From contig JAFQGD010000012.1 of NCBI GenBank assembly GCA_017398355.1, positions 1-43,889 on the forward strand: 43,889 bases of DNA. Reading direction: 5' to 3'. The notes beneath the pieces were generated by a model that was given only the letters and a program-made list of their open reading frames with translations, was not told the origin of the DNA and made no database searches. The stretch is from Akkermansia sp. GTDB taxonomy: Bacteria; Verrucomicrobiota; Verrucomicrobiia; Verrucomicrobiales; Akkermansiaceae. The translations under genes were made by a program, and so were the position numbers. Positions 16,942-23,779 of the stretch are shown one piece after another (the stretch's first letter is position 1; each line of letters begins with the position of its first letter).

Positions 16942-17490
16942 ATGCTCTTTGAGAGAGAACCTTTGACACCGGAGGGCCGCTTCCAGGTGCTGTCATCGCT
17001 ATTCAACCGAGTGGCGACGAAGTCTGCGCCCTCTCCGGTAAAAGGGCATGTGCCCCAGACGGTTCTGGAGGCATACGGCGACCTTAATTCACATATCCGT
17101 TACATTCTGGAATCTGCCGGTCGGCACGCCCCGGATCGTGCGGCTCATGCGCGCTTGCGCAAGATTGAGAAGCTGCTGGATGAGCTGCCGGATAGCATTG
17201 TGCAGACTCTGCCGGCCGGACCTCAAGAGAATTGGCTATTGCTGTACCGCCGGCTTGTGGCACTCTACGAATTATTGGATGAACCGGAAGTGGGCATGGA
17301 TGCAGAAGAATTCGCATCAGTGGTGCAGAAGATGGTACAGCTGGCAGGTGCAGTGGCACAGGAATCTGCTGTCGAGGTGGATGCTTCTTCCATGTTTACG
17401 CTGCTGCTTATGCAGATTCATTTGCATCGGTATTCGCCTCGAAAAAAACGCCCCGCCCGTCGCCGCAAAACGGGAAAGAACAAACGCTGA
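16942..17490 (+). CDS. Uncharacterised helical protein with strongly basic C-terminal tail
   Basis: 182 residues, not recognised. The sequence is predicted mostly helical, with amphipathic stretches such as LRKIEKLLDELPDSIVQTL (about 72-90) and WLLLYRRLVALYELLDEP (about 97-114). It has no signal peptide or membrane segment and ends with a tail rich in Lys and Arg (residues 167-182, RKKRPARRRKTGKNKR). Such tails often bind nucleic acid or ribosomes, but nothing else supports a function. It has its own promoter and is followed 11 bp later by a DUF1232 gene, so the two may be cotranscribed. The start is well placed by the promoter and by the length of the frame. Confidence 0.75.
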   Translation: MLFEREPLTPEGRFQVLSSLFNRVATKSAPSPVKGHVPQTVLEAYGDLNSHIRYILESAGRHAPDRAAHARLRKIEKLLDELPDSIVQTLPAGPQENWLLLYRRLVALYELLDEPEVGMDAEEFASVVQKMVQLAGAVAQESAVEVDASSMFTLLLMQIHLHRYSPRKKRPARRRKTGKNKR

Positions 17491-17501
17491 TATATCTTAC
17501 A

Positions 17502-17747
17502 ATGCAATTAGACAAAAAGAAATTAGACACAGCTAAAACGCTGTTTGATTCCTCCCGCAAGGGAGATGTGTGGACCCCCCGCAACGTTATTCTTGCGGCA
17601 ATAGCTCTCTTGTATTTTGTTTCTCCGGTTGATTTGGTGCCCGATTGGGCCTTCCCCCTTGTTGGGTGGCTGGATGATGCCGGGATTATTGCTGCCGTGG
17701 TGTGTTGGATTTTGACGCATCGCGGAAAACCCCAAAACAAGACCTGA
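17502..17747 (+). CDS. DUF1232 (YkvA-like) small membrane protein
   Basis: 81 residues. The central segment ALLYFVSPVDLVPDW...GWLDDAGIIAAVV (residues about 34-66) is the DUF1232 signature, including the conserved SPVDLxPD and LDDA. Two hydrophobic stretches suggest membrane association. The family function is unknown. It begins 11 bp after the preceding stop and has no clear Shine-Dalgarno; TACAAT overlaps its start codon, so an internal promoter there would not serve this ATG. It is probably cotranscribed with the basic-tailed protein upstream. Confidence 0.85.
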   Translation: MQLDKKKLDTAKTLFDSSRKGDVWTPRNVILAAIALLYFVSPVDLVPDWAFPLVGWLDDAGIIAAVVCWILTHRGKPQNKT

Positions 17748-17770
17748 TTGTTGGAGAAGAAGCCTTTTAT

Positions 17771-17800
17771 CTCTCTTGCAAGCATGGTAAAATGCCCCCA
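17771..17800 (+). promoter_or_regulatory. Extended -10 promoter, leaderless for the Sel1 lipoprotein
   Basis: An extended -10, TGGTAAAAT (17785-17793), sits so that a start 7 nt past the -10 is exactly the A of the ATG at 17800. The -35 position (TTTTAT, 17765-17770) is poor, as is usual for extended -10 promoters. Confidence 0.5.
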
Positions 17801-18666
17801 TGAACAGGAGTTGTTGCGTTTTGCTCTCATTTCTCTTCCTTGTAGGATGTGAGCGGGAGAAACGGGCAGATGAGCCCCGCACGCCGGATGAAATGTATGC
17901 CCGCGTGCAAGCTTTGCTCAAGCCCAATGTGGAGGGTGAATCCTCAGACTTTGCCGGGGCGATGCAATGGCTCCGCACGGCGGCAGAGGCCGGGCATTTG
18001 CAGGCGCAAACAGACCTTGGCGGTATTTATTTACAGGGAGGCAAGGGGGTGGAAGCCAATCATCAGGAGGCGTTTCGTTGGTTCAGCAAAGCTGCGGAGC
18101 AGGGAAGCAATGAAGCTCGTGTGTATCTTGGCTCTATGCTTGCCACGGGGCAGGGGTGTACCAAGGATGTATCCCAAGCGATGGTTCACTTGCGCAAGGC
18201 CGCAGATACGGGCCTCCCGGAAGCCCAATACCGCTTGGCTATGCTTTTGCTGCAAGCAGAGAATAGTACCACTTATTCTGAGCCCTTGGAGTTGCTCTCC
18301 CGCGCAGCTGCCGGTAAGAGCTTGCATACAGCAGCCTTGGCGGCGCGCGCTTTGGGCAATATATATGCCAAAGGGCATGCCGGAGTTGCTCCCGATATGA
18401 ACAAAGCTGCTGCATGGTACAAGCAAGCAGCCCGCGGTGGGGATGCTCGTTCGCAGCTCGTCTATGCGCTCATGCTTTTGGAAGGTGAAGGTGTACCCCA
18501 AGATAAGCAGCAGGGGATGGCTATGCTGAGAATGGCTGCAGGTCAGGATTACCCCCAGGCCATTGCTTTGCTCATTAACCTCTTGCGAAATGGAGAAGAT
18601 GCTGCCAAGCACGAGGCCGAAGCCGCTGCGTGGGATGCTCGGCTCGAATCCCTTCGCAAAAAATAA
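17800..18666 (+). CDS. Sel1-repeat lipoprotein
   Basis: 288 residues with a lipoprotein signal peptide: MNRSCCVLLSFLFLVGC, lipobox LVGC, Cys17 as the lipidated residue. The mature part is built of about six Sel1-like repeats (TPR relatives), for example AMQWLRTAAEAGHLQAQTDL, AFRWFSKAAEQGSNEARVYL and AMVHLRKAADTGLPEAQYRL. Sel1 proteins act as protein-protein scaffolds; here it would face the periplasm or cell surface. It shares the Sel1 theme with the J-domain membrane protein 900 bp upstream, but has its own leaderless promoter. The partner protein is unknown. Confidence 0.88.
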   Translation: MNRSCCVLLSFLFLVGCEREKRADEPRTPDEMYARVQALLKPNVEGESSDFAGAMQWLRTAAEAGHLQAQTDLGGIYLQGGKGVEANHQEAFRWFSKAAEQGSNEARVYLGSMLATGQGCTKDVSQAMVHLRKAADTGLPEAQYRLAMLLLQAENSTTYSEPLELLSRAAAGKSLHTAALAARALGNIYAKGHAGVAPDMNKAAAWYKQAARGGDARSQLVYALMLLEGEGVPQDKQQGMAMLRMAAGQDYPQAIALLINLLRNGEDAAKHEAEAAAWDARLESLRKK

Positions 18667-18680
18667 TGCCTCGTGTCGGC

Positions 18681-18709
18681 ATTCTTACTCTATGGTGCTA
18701 TGTAAGAAT
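18681..18709 (+). repeat. Inverted repeat after the Sel1 lipoprotein gene, possible weak terminator
   Basis: ATTCTTAC (18681-18688) and GTAAGAAT (18702-18709) form a perfect 8-bp AT-rich stem with a 13-nt loop, 14 bp past the stop. No T-run follows directly (a T7 run lies at 18764-18770), so termination activity is doubtful. Apart from the GTPase promoter, the remaining sequence to 18814 shows nothing I recognise. Confidence 0.4.
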
Positions 18710-18773
18710 ATAGGCTAATAGGGAATGAAAATCAGGAAAAGCCACCCTCATGACGAATAATGATTTTTTTGTA

Positions 18774-18810
18774 TTGGACAAGCGGGGATGGGGTGTCTAT
18801 AATGTTGGCA
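18774..18810 (+). promoter_or_regulatory. Strong sigma70-like promoter of the dynamin-like GTPase gene, near-leaderless
   Basis: TTGGAC/TGGACA (18774-18780) and a perfect TATAAT (18798-18803) are separated by 17-18 bp. The predicted start near 18810 leaves a 5-nt leader before the ATG at 18815. Confidence 0.7.
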
Positions 18811-18814
18811 TCAG

Positions 18815-20455
18815 ATGCTAAACCGTGGATTCAGAGCACAAGAAAGCCTGGCTCGCTATTGGGCGGAGCAGGCTGTTGAGCTGTGCAATGATATTGACGA
18901 TGAGACGCTAGAGGAGAATATAGCGCCGGTATATGCAGCGATTGGCTCTTTGAAAAAAGACCGCCGAATCATCGTGATTGGTGGGGAGAAATGCGGTAAA
19001 TCCACCTTGCTTTCCATGGTGGCATCGGCTCCGTTGATTGCGAAAGTTCCCTTGAAGCGCCAATATGTGTGCTGGCGCTACCGCAGTGCAGACGGCGATG
19101 CAACATGCTCACGCTTTTTGCCGTATGAGCATCTTTCCGGGTTAGAATTGGTGGATACCATGTCGTGTGGTGATCCGCAGGTGGCCGATACGGTGCGCCA
19201 ATTGATGCATGGAGCAGATGTCATTATCGCCGTGTTGGATGGCCGCAGCTATGCGCAATCCCCCGTGTGGGATGTACTGTCCTCGCTGCCCGAAAAAGGG
19301 GCTGGCGAGTGCTTGCTTGCTGTCACCTATACGGATAAAATGGCAGCAGATGCGGCAGTAAAACTGAAAGAGACGCTGCGTGAGTTTTGCCGTGGCAAGT
19401 TGGGGAGTACATTGCCCCTATATTTTGTGAGCCCGACCTCGGCACAGGCCTGCGAGGTGTTTTCAGAGCGCGTGCAAGAGGCGTTGCGCATGCCCAACGG
19501 TGTGCGTGCCGCTATCCGCAATGTGTTGGACAAAGGGGTGGATTTGGTGCGAAAGCAAGGGCGCGTACTCAATGCGCGCGCAGCGGTGGGCCGAACGGAT
19601 AGCGGATTCTTGGCCGGCATTGAGCAGGAAATAGATAATTTCCTATCCCACCAGATGCTGGGGGTGAAGCAGCGATGCGATGAGTATGTGGCATCTGCCT
19701 CCTATACCTTGCCTCTGCTTCTTAGCAGCATACGCCGAACATTGGGCTGGACTCTCTCTCCGGTTGTATTGATGCGTCTGGAACAGCTCGGTGCCGGTAC
19801 GGAAAACTGTTTCTACCGATTGATTCTTGATGAAGTGTTGCGCTTGCAACAGGAATCTGATCAGCAGTTTGTTCTTTCTTGCTCCGGTCATTGGAAGAGT
19901 GTACGCCCACGTATGAAAAAAACGCTGGAATGTGAGATTGGGGATTTCCCCACCGAATCATTGGACCGCGAGCTGGAGGAACTGCGTATTCGCATGGGGA
20001 GAGAGTTGTATGAGCCATTTAAGGCGGCTCGCTTGCGCAACAAAATGGCCGTGTTGTACAATAAACGTATCGGGTGGATGCGTGTGTGCGTTGGGTTTGT
20101 GTGCCTGTTCCTTTTTGTAGCCGGTATTCTGGGTTTCATTGGGCAGGATATGCCGGCTATTTGCTGCGTGGGGCTTGCTGCCTTGGTGTGGTTGCTGGGT
20201 TCTTTGGCGCATCTTCTATCATCTAGCCGGATACGGCGGGAGGTGCAGGCGCTGGCTGTTTCTATGGAAGGTGCCTTGCGCAGCGCTATTTCTGCTTCAG
20301 TAGAGACTTTGGTGATTTCTCGTGTGGCGGCCTATCGCCGTCTCTATACGGCTCCTCGCCACAAAGTAGCACAGCAGGAGGCGATGCTAGAGCCTCTGCA
20401 GAACCGATACAGTACTATCAATATTCAGCTCAACTCGGTGTTCCCCCGTATTTGA
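18815..20455 (+). CDS. Dynamin-like P-loop GTPase with C-terminal membrane hairpin
   Basis: 546 residues. The G domain has a P-loop GEKCGKST at residues 57-64, a G3-like LELVDTMSCGD near 110-120 (Asp-Thr instead of DxxG), and a G4-position VTYTDK near 170-175, where the usual (N/T)KxD Lys is Tyr. Long helices follow to about 410, and two hydrophobic segments at about 424-444 and 449-468 form a membrane hairpin, followed by a short helical end. This layout, GTPase plus stalk plus paddle-like hairpin, matches bacterial dynamin-like or YdjA/YfjP-type GTPases that bind or remodel membranes. It stands alone, while many bacterial dynamins come in pairs. The degenerate G4 makes guanine specificity uncertain. 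rarA follows 12 bp later, so the two are probably cotranscribed. Confidence 0.75.
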   Translation: MLNRGFRAQESLARYWAEQAVELCNDIDDETLEENIAPVYAAIGSLKKDRRIIVIGGEKCGKSTLLSMVASAPLIAKVPLKRQYVCWRYRSADGDATCSRFLPYEHLSGLELVDTMSCGDPQVADTVRQLMHGADVIIAVLDGRSYAQSPVWDVLSSLPEKGAGECLLAVTYTDKMAADAAVKLKETLREFCRGKLGSTLPLYFVSPTSAQACEVFSERVQEALRMPNGVRAAIRNVLDKGVDLVRKQGRVLNARAAVGRTDSGFLAGIEQEIDNFLSHQMLGVKQRCDEYVASASYTLPLLLSSIRRTLGWTLSPVVLMRLEQLGAGTENCFYRLILDEVLRLQQESDQQFVLSCSGHWKSVRPRMKKTLECEIGDFPTESLDRELEELRIRMGRELYEPFKAARLRNKMAVLYNKRIGWMRVCVGFVCLFLFVAGILGFIGQDMPAICCVGLAALVWLLGSLAHLLSSSRIRREVQALAVSMEGALRSAISASVETLVISRVAAYRRLYTAPRHKVAQQEAMLEPLQNRYSTINIQLNSVFPRI

Positions 20456-20467
20456 TATTTGAAAAGG

Positions 20468-21838
20468 ATGGACGACCTCTTCACACCGCATGGGCGAAGT
20501 GCCGATAGTGAGACACCGCAGCCTAATGCCATGTCTGCCATGCCGCTAGCGGCGCGCATGCGCCCCGAGTGTTTGGAAGAAGTGGCAGGGCAGCAGCATC
20601 TTTTGGCCCCCGGTAAATTGCTCCGTCGAGCCATTGAAACCGACCGTTTCTCCTCGCTTATTTTTTACGGCCCGCCCGGGGTGGGCAAAACATCGCTTGC
20701 CTACGTCATTGCAAGGCAGACAAGTTCATATTTTGTGATGCTCAATGGCGTGGAATCGAATGTGAGCGATATCCGCGATAAAATAGCTGAGGCAAAGGCG
20801 CGGCAGAATCTGCATGGGCAGCGCACCATTTTGTTTGTGGATGAGCTTCACCGTTTCAACAAAGCTCAACAAGATGTGTTGCTGCCACACATTGAGCGCG
20901 GTACTGTTCGTTTTATTGGTGCGACGACGGAGAATCCCTACTTCGCCATCAATTCAGCCATGCTTTCTCGCTCCCAAGTGTTTCCCTTGGAGCCTGTGAG
21001 TGATGAAGATATTGTGGCTCTGTTGCACCGTGCCTTGCTGGATGAAACCCGTGGTTTGGGGAGTTTGTCCGTAGATGTATCAGAGGATGCCCTGGCGCAT
21101 TTGGCTCTAAAGGCAGATGGTGATGCGCGTAAAGCCCTGACAGCTTTGGAAGTAGCCGTGCTGTCCACCCCGGCCGGGGAAGATGGCACGGTGCGTGTAG
21201 GGTTGGCTGAGGCCGAAGAATCTATCCAGAAAAAGGCAGTCAAATACGACCGTGCGGGGGATGGCCACTACGATACTATTTCCGCATTCATCAAGTCCAT
21301 GCGCGGGAGTGACCCGGATGCTGCTCTCTACTGGCTTGCTTTTATGCTCAATGCAGGGGAGGACATTCGCTTTATTGCTCGCCGCTTGGTCATTTGCGCC
21401 AGTGAGGATGTGGGGCTGGCCGATTCCAATGCGTTGCGTGTGGCGATGGCTGCTGCGCAGGCGGCGGAAATGTTGGGCATGCCGGAGGCTCGCATTCCCC
21501 TAGCACACGCTACGGTTTATATTGCCACGGCTCCCAAGAGCAATTCTGCTTATGCAGCTATCAATTCAGCTTTGCAGGATGTGAGGGAAGGAAAGACACT
21601 GGCCGTTCCGGATCACCTGGCTACACCTACGCGCAAAAAACTGGCGCGATTGCGTGGCGTTGCAGAAGAGGCAACCCAGTACAAGTATGCTCATGATTTT
21701 GGGGAGGAGCATTATGTCCCGCAAGCCTATTTACCGGAGGGGCGGGTCTATTACCACCCTACGACCAACGGGATGGAACTCCGCATCACTGAGCGCATGG
21801 AATATCTGCGCAAGTTAAGGGAGCCGCAGGGCGAATAA
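20468..21838 (+). CDS. rarA: Replication-associated recombination protein A (AAA+ ATPase, MgsA/WRIP1 family)
   Basis: 456 residues. Like clamp-loader ATPases, RarA acts at stalled or gapped replication forks. Seen here are the N-terminal PLAARMRPECLEEVAGQ box, Walker A GPPGVGKTS near residue 69-77, the RarA-typical NGVESNVSDIRDKI, Walker B TILFVDELHRFNKAQQD near 120-135, sensor 1 GATTENPYF, and the C-terminal tetramerisation/MgsA domain with DPDAALYWLAFMLNAGEDIRFIARRL and the conserved end YLPEGRVYYHPTTNG...ERMEYLRKLR. Start: ATG 20468 has AAAAGG directly before it; an in-frame TTG at 20459 is an alternative. It lies 12 bp after the GTPase gene and converges with ftsQ, 18 bp apart. Confidence 0.95.
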   Translation: MDDLFTPHGRSADSETPQPNAMSAMPLAARMRPECLEEVAGQQHLLAPGKLLRRAIETDRFSSLIFYGPPGVGKTSLAYVIARQTSSYFVMLNGVESNVSDIRDKIAEAKARQNLHGQRTILFVDELHRFNKAQQDVLLPHIERGTVRFIGATTENPYFAINSAMLSRSQVFPLEPVSDEDIVALLHRALLDETRGLGSLSVDVSEDALAHLALKADGDARKALTALEVAVLSTPAGEDGTVRVGLAEAEESIQKKAVKYDRAGDGHYDTISAFIKSMRGSDPDAALYWLAFMLNAGEDIRFIARRLVICASEDVGLADSNALRVAMAAAQAAEMLGMPEARIPLAHATVYIATAPKSNSAYAAINSALQDVREGKTLAVPDHLATPTRKKLARLRGVAEEATQYKYAHDFGEEHYVPQAYLPEGRVYYHPTTNGMELRITERMEYLRKLREPQGE

Positions 21839-21856
21839 GACAAAAACTAACTACGT

Positions 21857-22816
21857 TTATCGTCTCCTGCGTTTCTTTTGTTGACCGTTCTCCGCTTTGT
21901 TTCCCTTTATCTCCTTGTCTTCCTTTTCTGATTTTTCAGCGGGAATGACGGTAGGATTGATGCGTTGGATGACATTGATGCTGTGTGCTTTCATTCCTGT
22001 CAGCTGGGCGTGTTCCAAAATGATGGCTAAGCGCTCCATCTGCTCTTTGATTTCATACACCTGCATCGTGACGGATGTACCGTTCTCTAGTGTCAGCAGA
22101 ATCTTCCATTCCTTGGGACGGAAAATTTCACGAATGGCCGGTATCTCTGTCAGGTCGTAAGCGTTGGCTGCCGCTATCAGCTCGCGTATCGGCCTGCATT
22201 TTTCTTCCGGTATGCGTTCTCCTTCTTTTAATTCACGAACATCGGTCAACTGGAGATACCAAGTGGGTACTCCCATGAAGTTCTTGTGGTACTCTGCATT
22301 GACCGGAAATAGTACCCCTTTCGGATCCATGAAAAGACGCGTGCGTCGGCCTGTGCTTGCACCACTTTCCATTTCTACAAACACGATGGGAATGCGTTCA
22401 TCTATCTCAATGTACAAGGTATCCGGCAACTCTGCCCGTATGATTGCAGAATCAATACCGGGGATGGCTTCCAGCTTTTCTTGCATGCCGGAAGCATCAA
22501 GTGTCGCCATGTTGACAGCTCCCTCTATACCCAAAATTTTAAGAGCTTGCTCCTTGGAAATGAGACCACGCCGGGATTTGTAGCTGATTTTTTCGATGTT
22601 GAGACTATAGGCCTTCTCGATAGCATAATCCACGCCACGCCAGATACCATATAGAATGGGCAGGGCGCAGATGAGGATGATGACGTAGTGCTGTAGCCTG
22701 CGTACGCCGCGACGCAGGGCTATCATACTGAAAATGCGGTCTTTAAAAGACAGAGCCCGCTCGAGCAGACGGACATTTGTCTTCTGCTCGGAACGGAATC
22801 TGTTTTGCTGCTTCAT
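21857..22816 (-). CDS. ftsQ: Cell division protein FtsQ (POTRA domain)
   Basis: 319 residues: a basic cytoplasmic N-terminus, one transmembrane helix near 44-60 (YVIILICALPILYGIW), a POTRA domain near 72-140 (LNIEKISYKSRRGLISKEQALKIL ... AIIRAELPDTLYIEIDERIPI), then an FtsQ-type beta domain with FMDPKGVLFPV near 165 and a very basic C-terminal tail QQKKRRRR. FtsQ bridges early and late divisome proteins with FtsL and FtsB in the periplasm. The assignment rests on topology, the POTRA motif and location directly after murCB and ddl (14 bp after ddl), which is the dcw order. FtsA and FtsZ do not follow; the next gene, rarA, is convergent. The C-terminal basic tail is an unusual addition. Confidence 0.85.
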   Translation of the reverse strand: MKQQNRFRSEQKTNVRLLERALSFKDRIFSMIALRRGVRRLQHYVIILICALPILYGIWRGVDYAIEKAYSLNIEKISYKSRRGLISKEQALKILGIEGAVNMATLDASGMQEKLEAIPGIDSAIIRAELPDTLYIEIDERIPIVFVEMESGASTGRRTRLFMDPKGVLFPVNAEYHKNFMGVPTWYLQLTDVRELKEGERIPEEKCRPIRELIAAANAYDLTEIPAIREIFRPKEWKILLTLENGTSVTMQVYEIKEQMERLAIILEHAQLTGMKAHSINVIQRINPTVIPAEKSEKEDKEIKGNKAENGQQKKRRRR

Positions 22817-22830
22817 TGGGAGCGGGTCCT

Positions 22831-23754
22831 TTAGCCGCGGGGCTGGTTCAGGGAAATTTCTGCAATTTGGGTGCAGAGTTCACCAAATGAAATGCCCACA
22901 GCCTTGGCCGCTTTGGGGAAAAGGGAAGCACTTGTCATGCCGGGAATGGTGTTGATTTCCAACACGTATGGCTTGCCATCTGCCGTCAGCAGTACGTCAA
23001 CACGGCCGTAAACCTCTACGCTTAGAGCATTGTATGCGGCTAATGCGGCCTCTTGCACAGCTTTTGTTTCCTCCGGGCTAATATCTGCCGGGCAAATATA
23101 GTCCGAGCCTGCCCCCCCATACAGAGAGGGGTACTTATTGTTCATATCATAGAAACCGGAGCGGGGGCAAATGTGGATGACGGGCAGCGCCTTGCCGTTG
23201 AAGATGGCTACAGTCAGCTCCTTACCTTCAATGAACTCTTCCACCAGCAAATCCTTGCCGTATTTACCGGCTTCTGCTACTGCAGGAGCCAATTCCTCGG
23301 CTGTTTTTACGATTTGCACACCCACCGAGGACCCCTCGCACGGGGGCTTGATAACACAAGGAACCGGAATGGTGGGCATTTGCTCTGCGGTGATAACCTC
23401 ACTCGCCGGGGTCGGTACACCGGCTGCTACAAAAGCTTCCTTGGTGAGCACTTTATCAAAGCACTTGCGGCTCGTTTCGGAGCCGGCTCCGGTGTAGGGT
23501 AATCCCAGCTTTTCCAGATAACTCTGCAAGCCACCGTCTTCACCATAAGTGCCGTGAATGATATTGTAGCAAAGCTCGGTTCCGGCAGGAATTTCCGGGG
23601 ATTCAGAGTCCACTACCACGGGGGTAACTCGCGTGAAACCTTCTTGTTGCAGCGCTTCCAATACGGCCTTGCCGGAGGTGATAGAGACCTCCCTTTCTGA
23701 CCCGGGACCTCCCATCAACAAAGCAATGGCGGTATCTTTCGTAAGTGTTTTCAT
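22831..23754 (-). CDS. ddl: D-alanine--D-alanine ligase
   Basis: 307 residues, a normal length for DdlB-type ligases. It makes D-Ala-D-Ala for the peptidoglycan stem peptide using ATP. ATP-grasp motifs seen: LLMGGPGSEREVSI at the N-terminus (residues 12-25), GTYGEDGGLQSYLEKLGLPYTG near 69-90, IKPPCEGSSVGV near 135-146, LLVEEFIEGKELTV near 169-182, and the Mg-binding end YVLEINTIPGMTSASLFPKAA near 267-287. It lies 25 bp after murCB and 14 bp before ftsQ on the same strand, forming a cell-wall/division operon. No Shine-Dalgarno precedes the ATG. Confidence 0.96.
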   Translation of the reverse strand: MKTLTKDTAIALLMGGPGSEREVSITSGKAVLEALQQEGFTRVTPVVVDSESPEIPAGTELCYNIIHGTYGEDGGLQSYLEKLGLPYTGAGSETSRKCFDKVLTKEAFVAAGVPTPASEVITAEQMPTIPVPCVIKPPCEGSSVGVQIVKTAEELAPAVAEAGKYGKDLLVEEFIEGKELTVAIFNGKALPVIHICPRSGFYDMNNKYPSLYGGAGSDYICPADISPEETKAVQEAALAAYNALSVEVYGRVDVLLTADGKPYVLEINTIPGMTSASLFPKAAKAVGISFGELCTQIAEISLNQPRG

Positions 23755-23779
23755 GATGATAATGATGTATGATGAGTTA

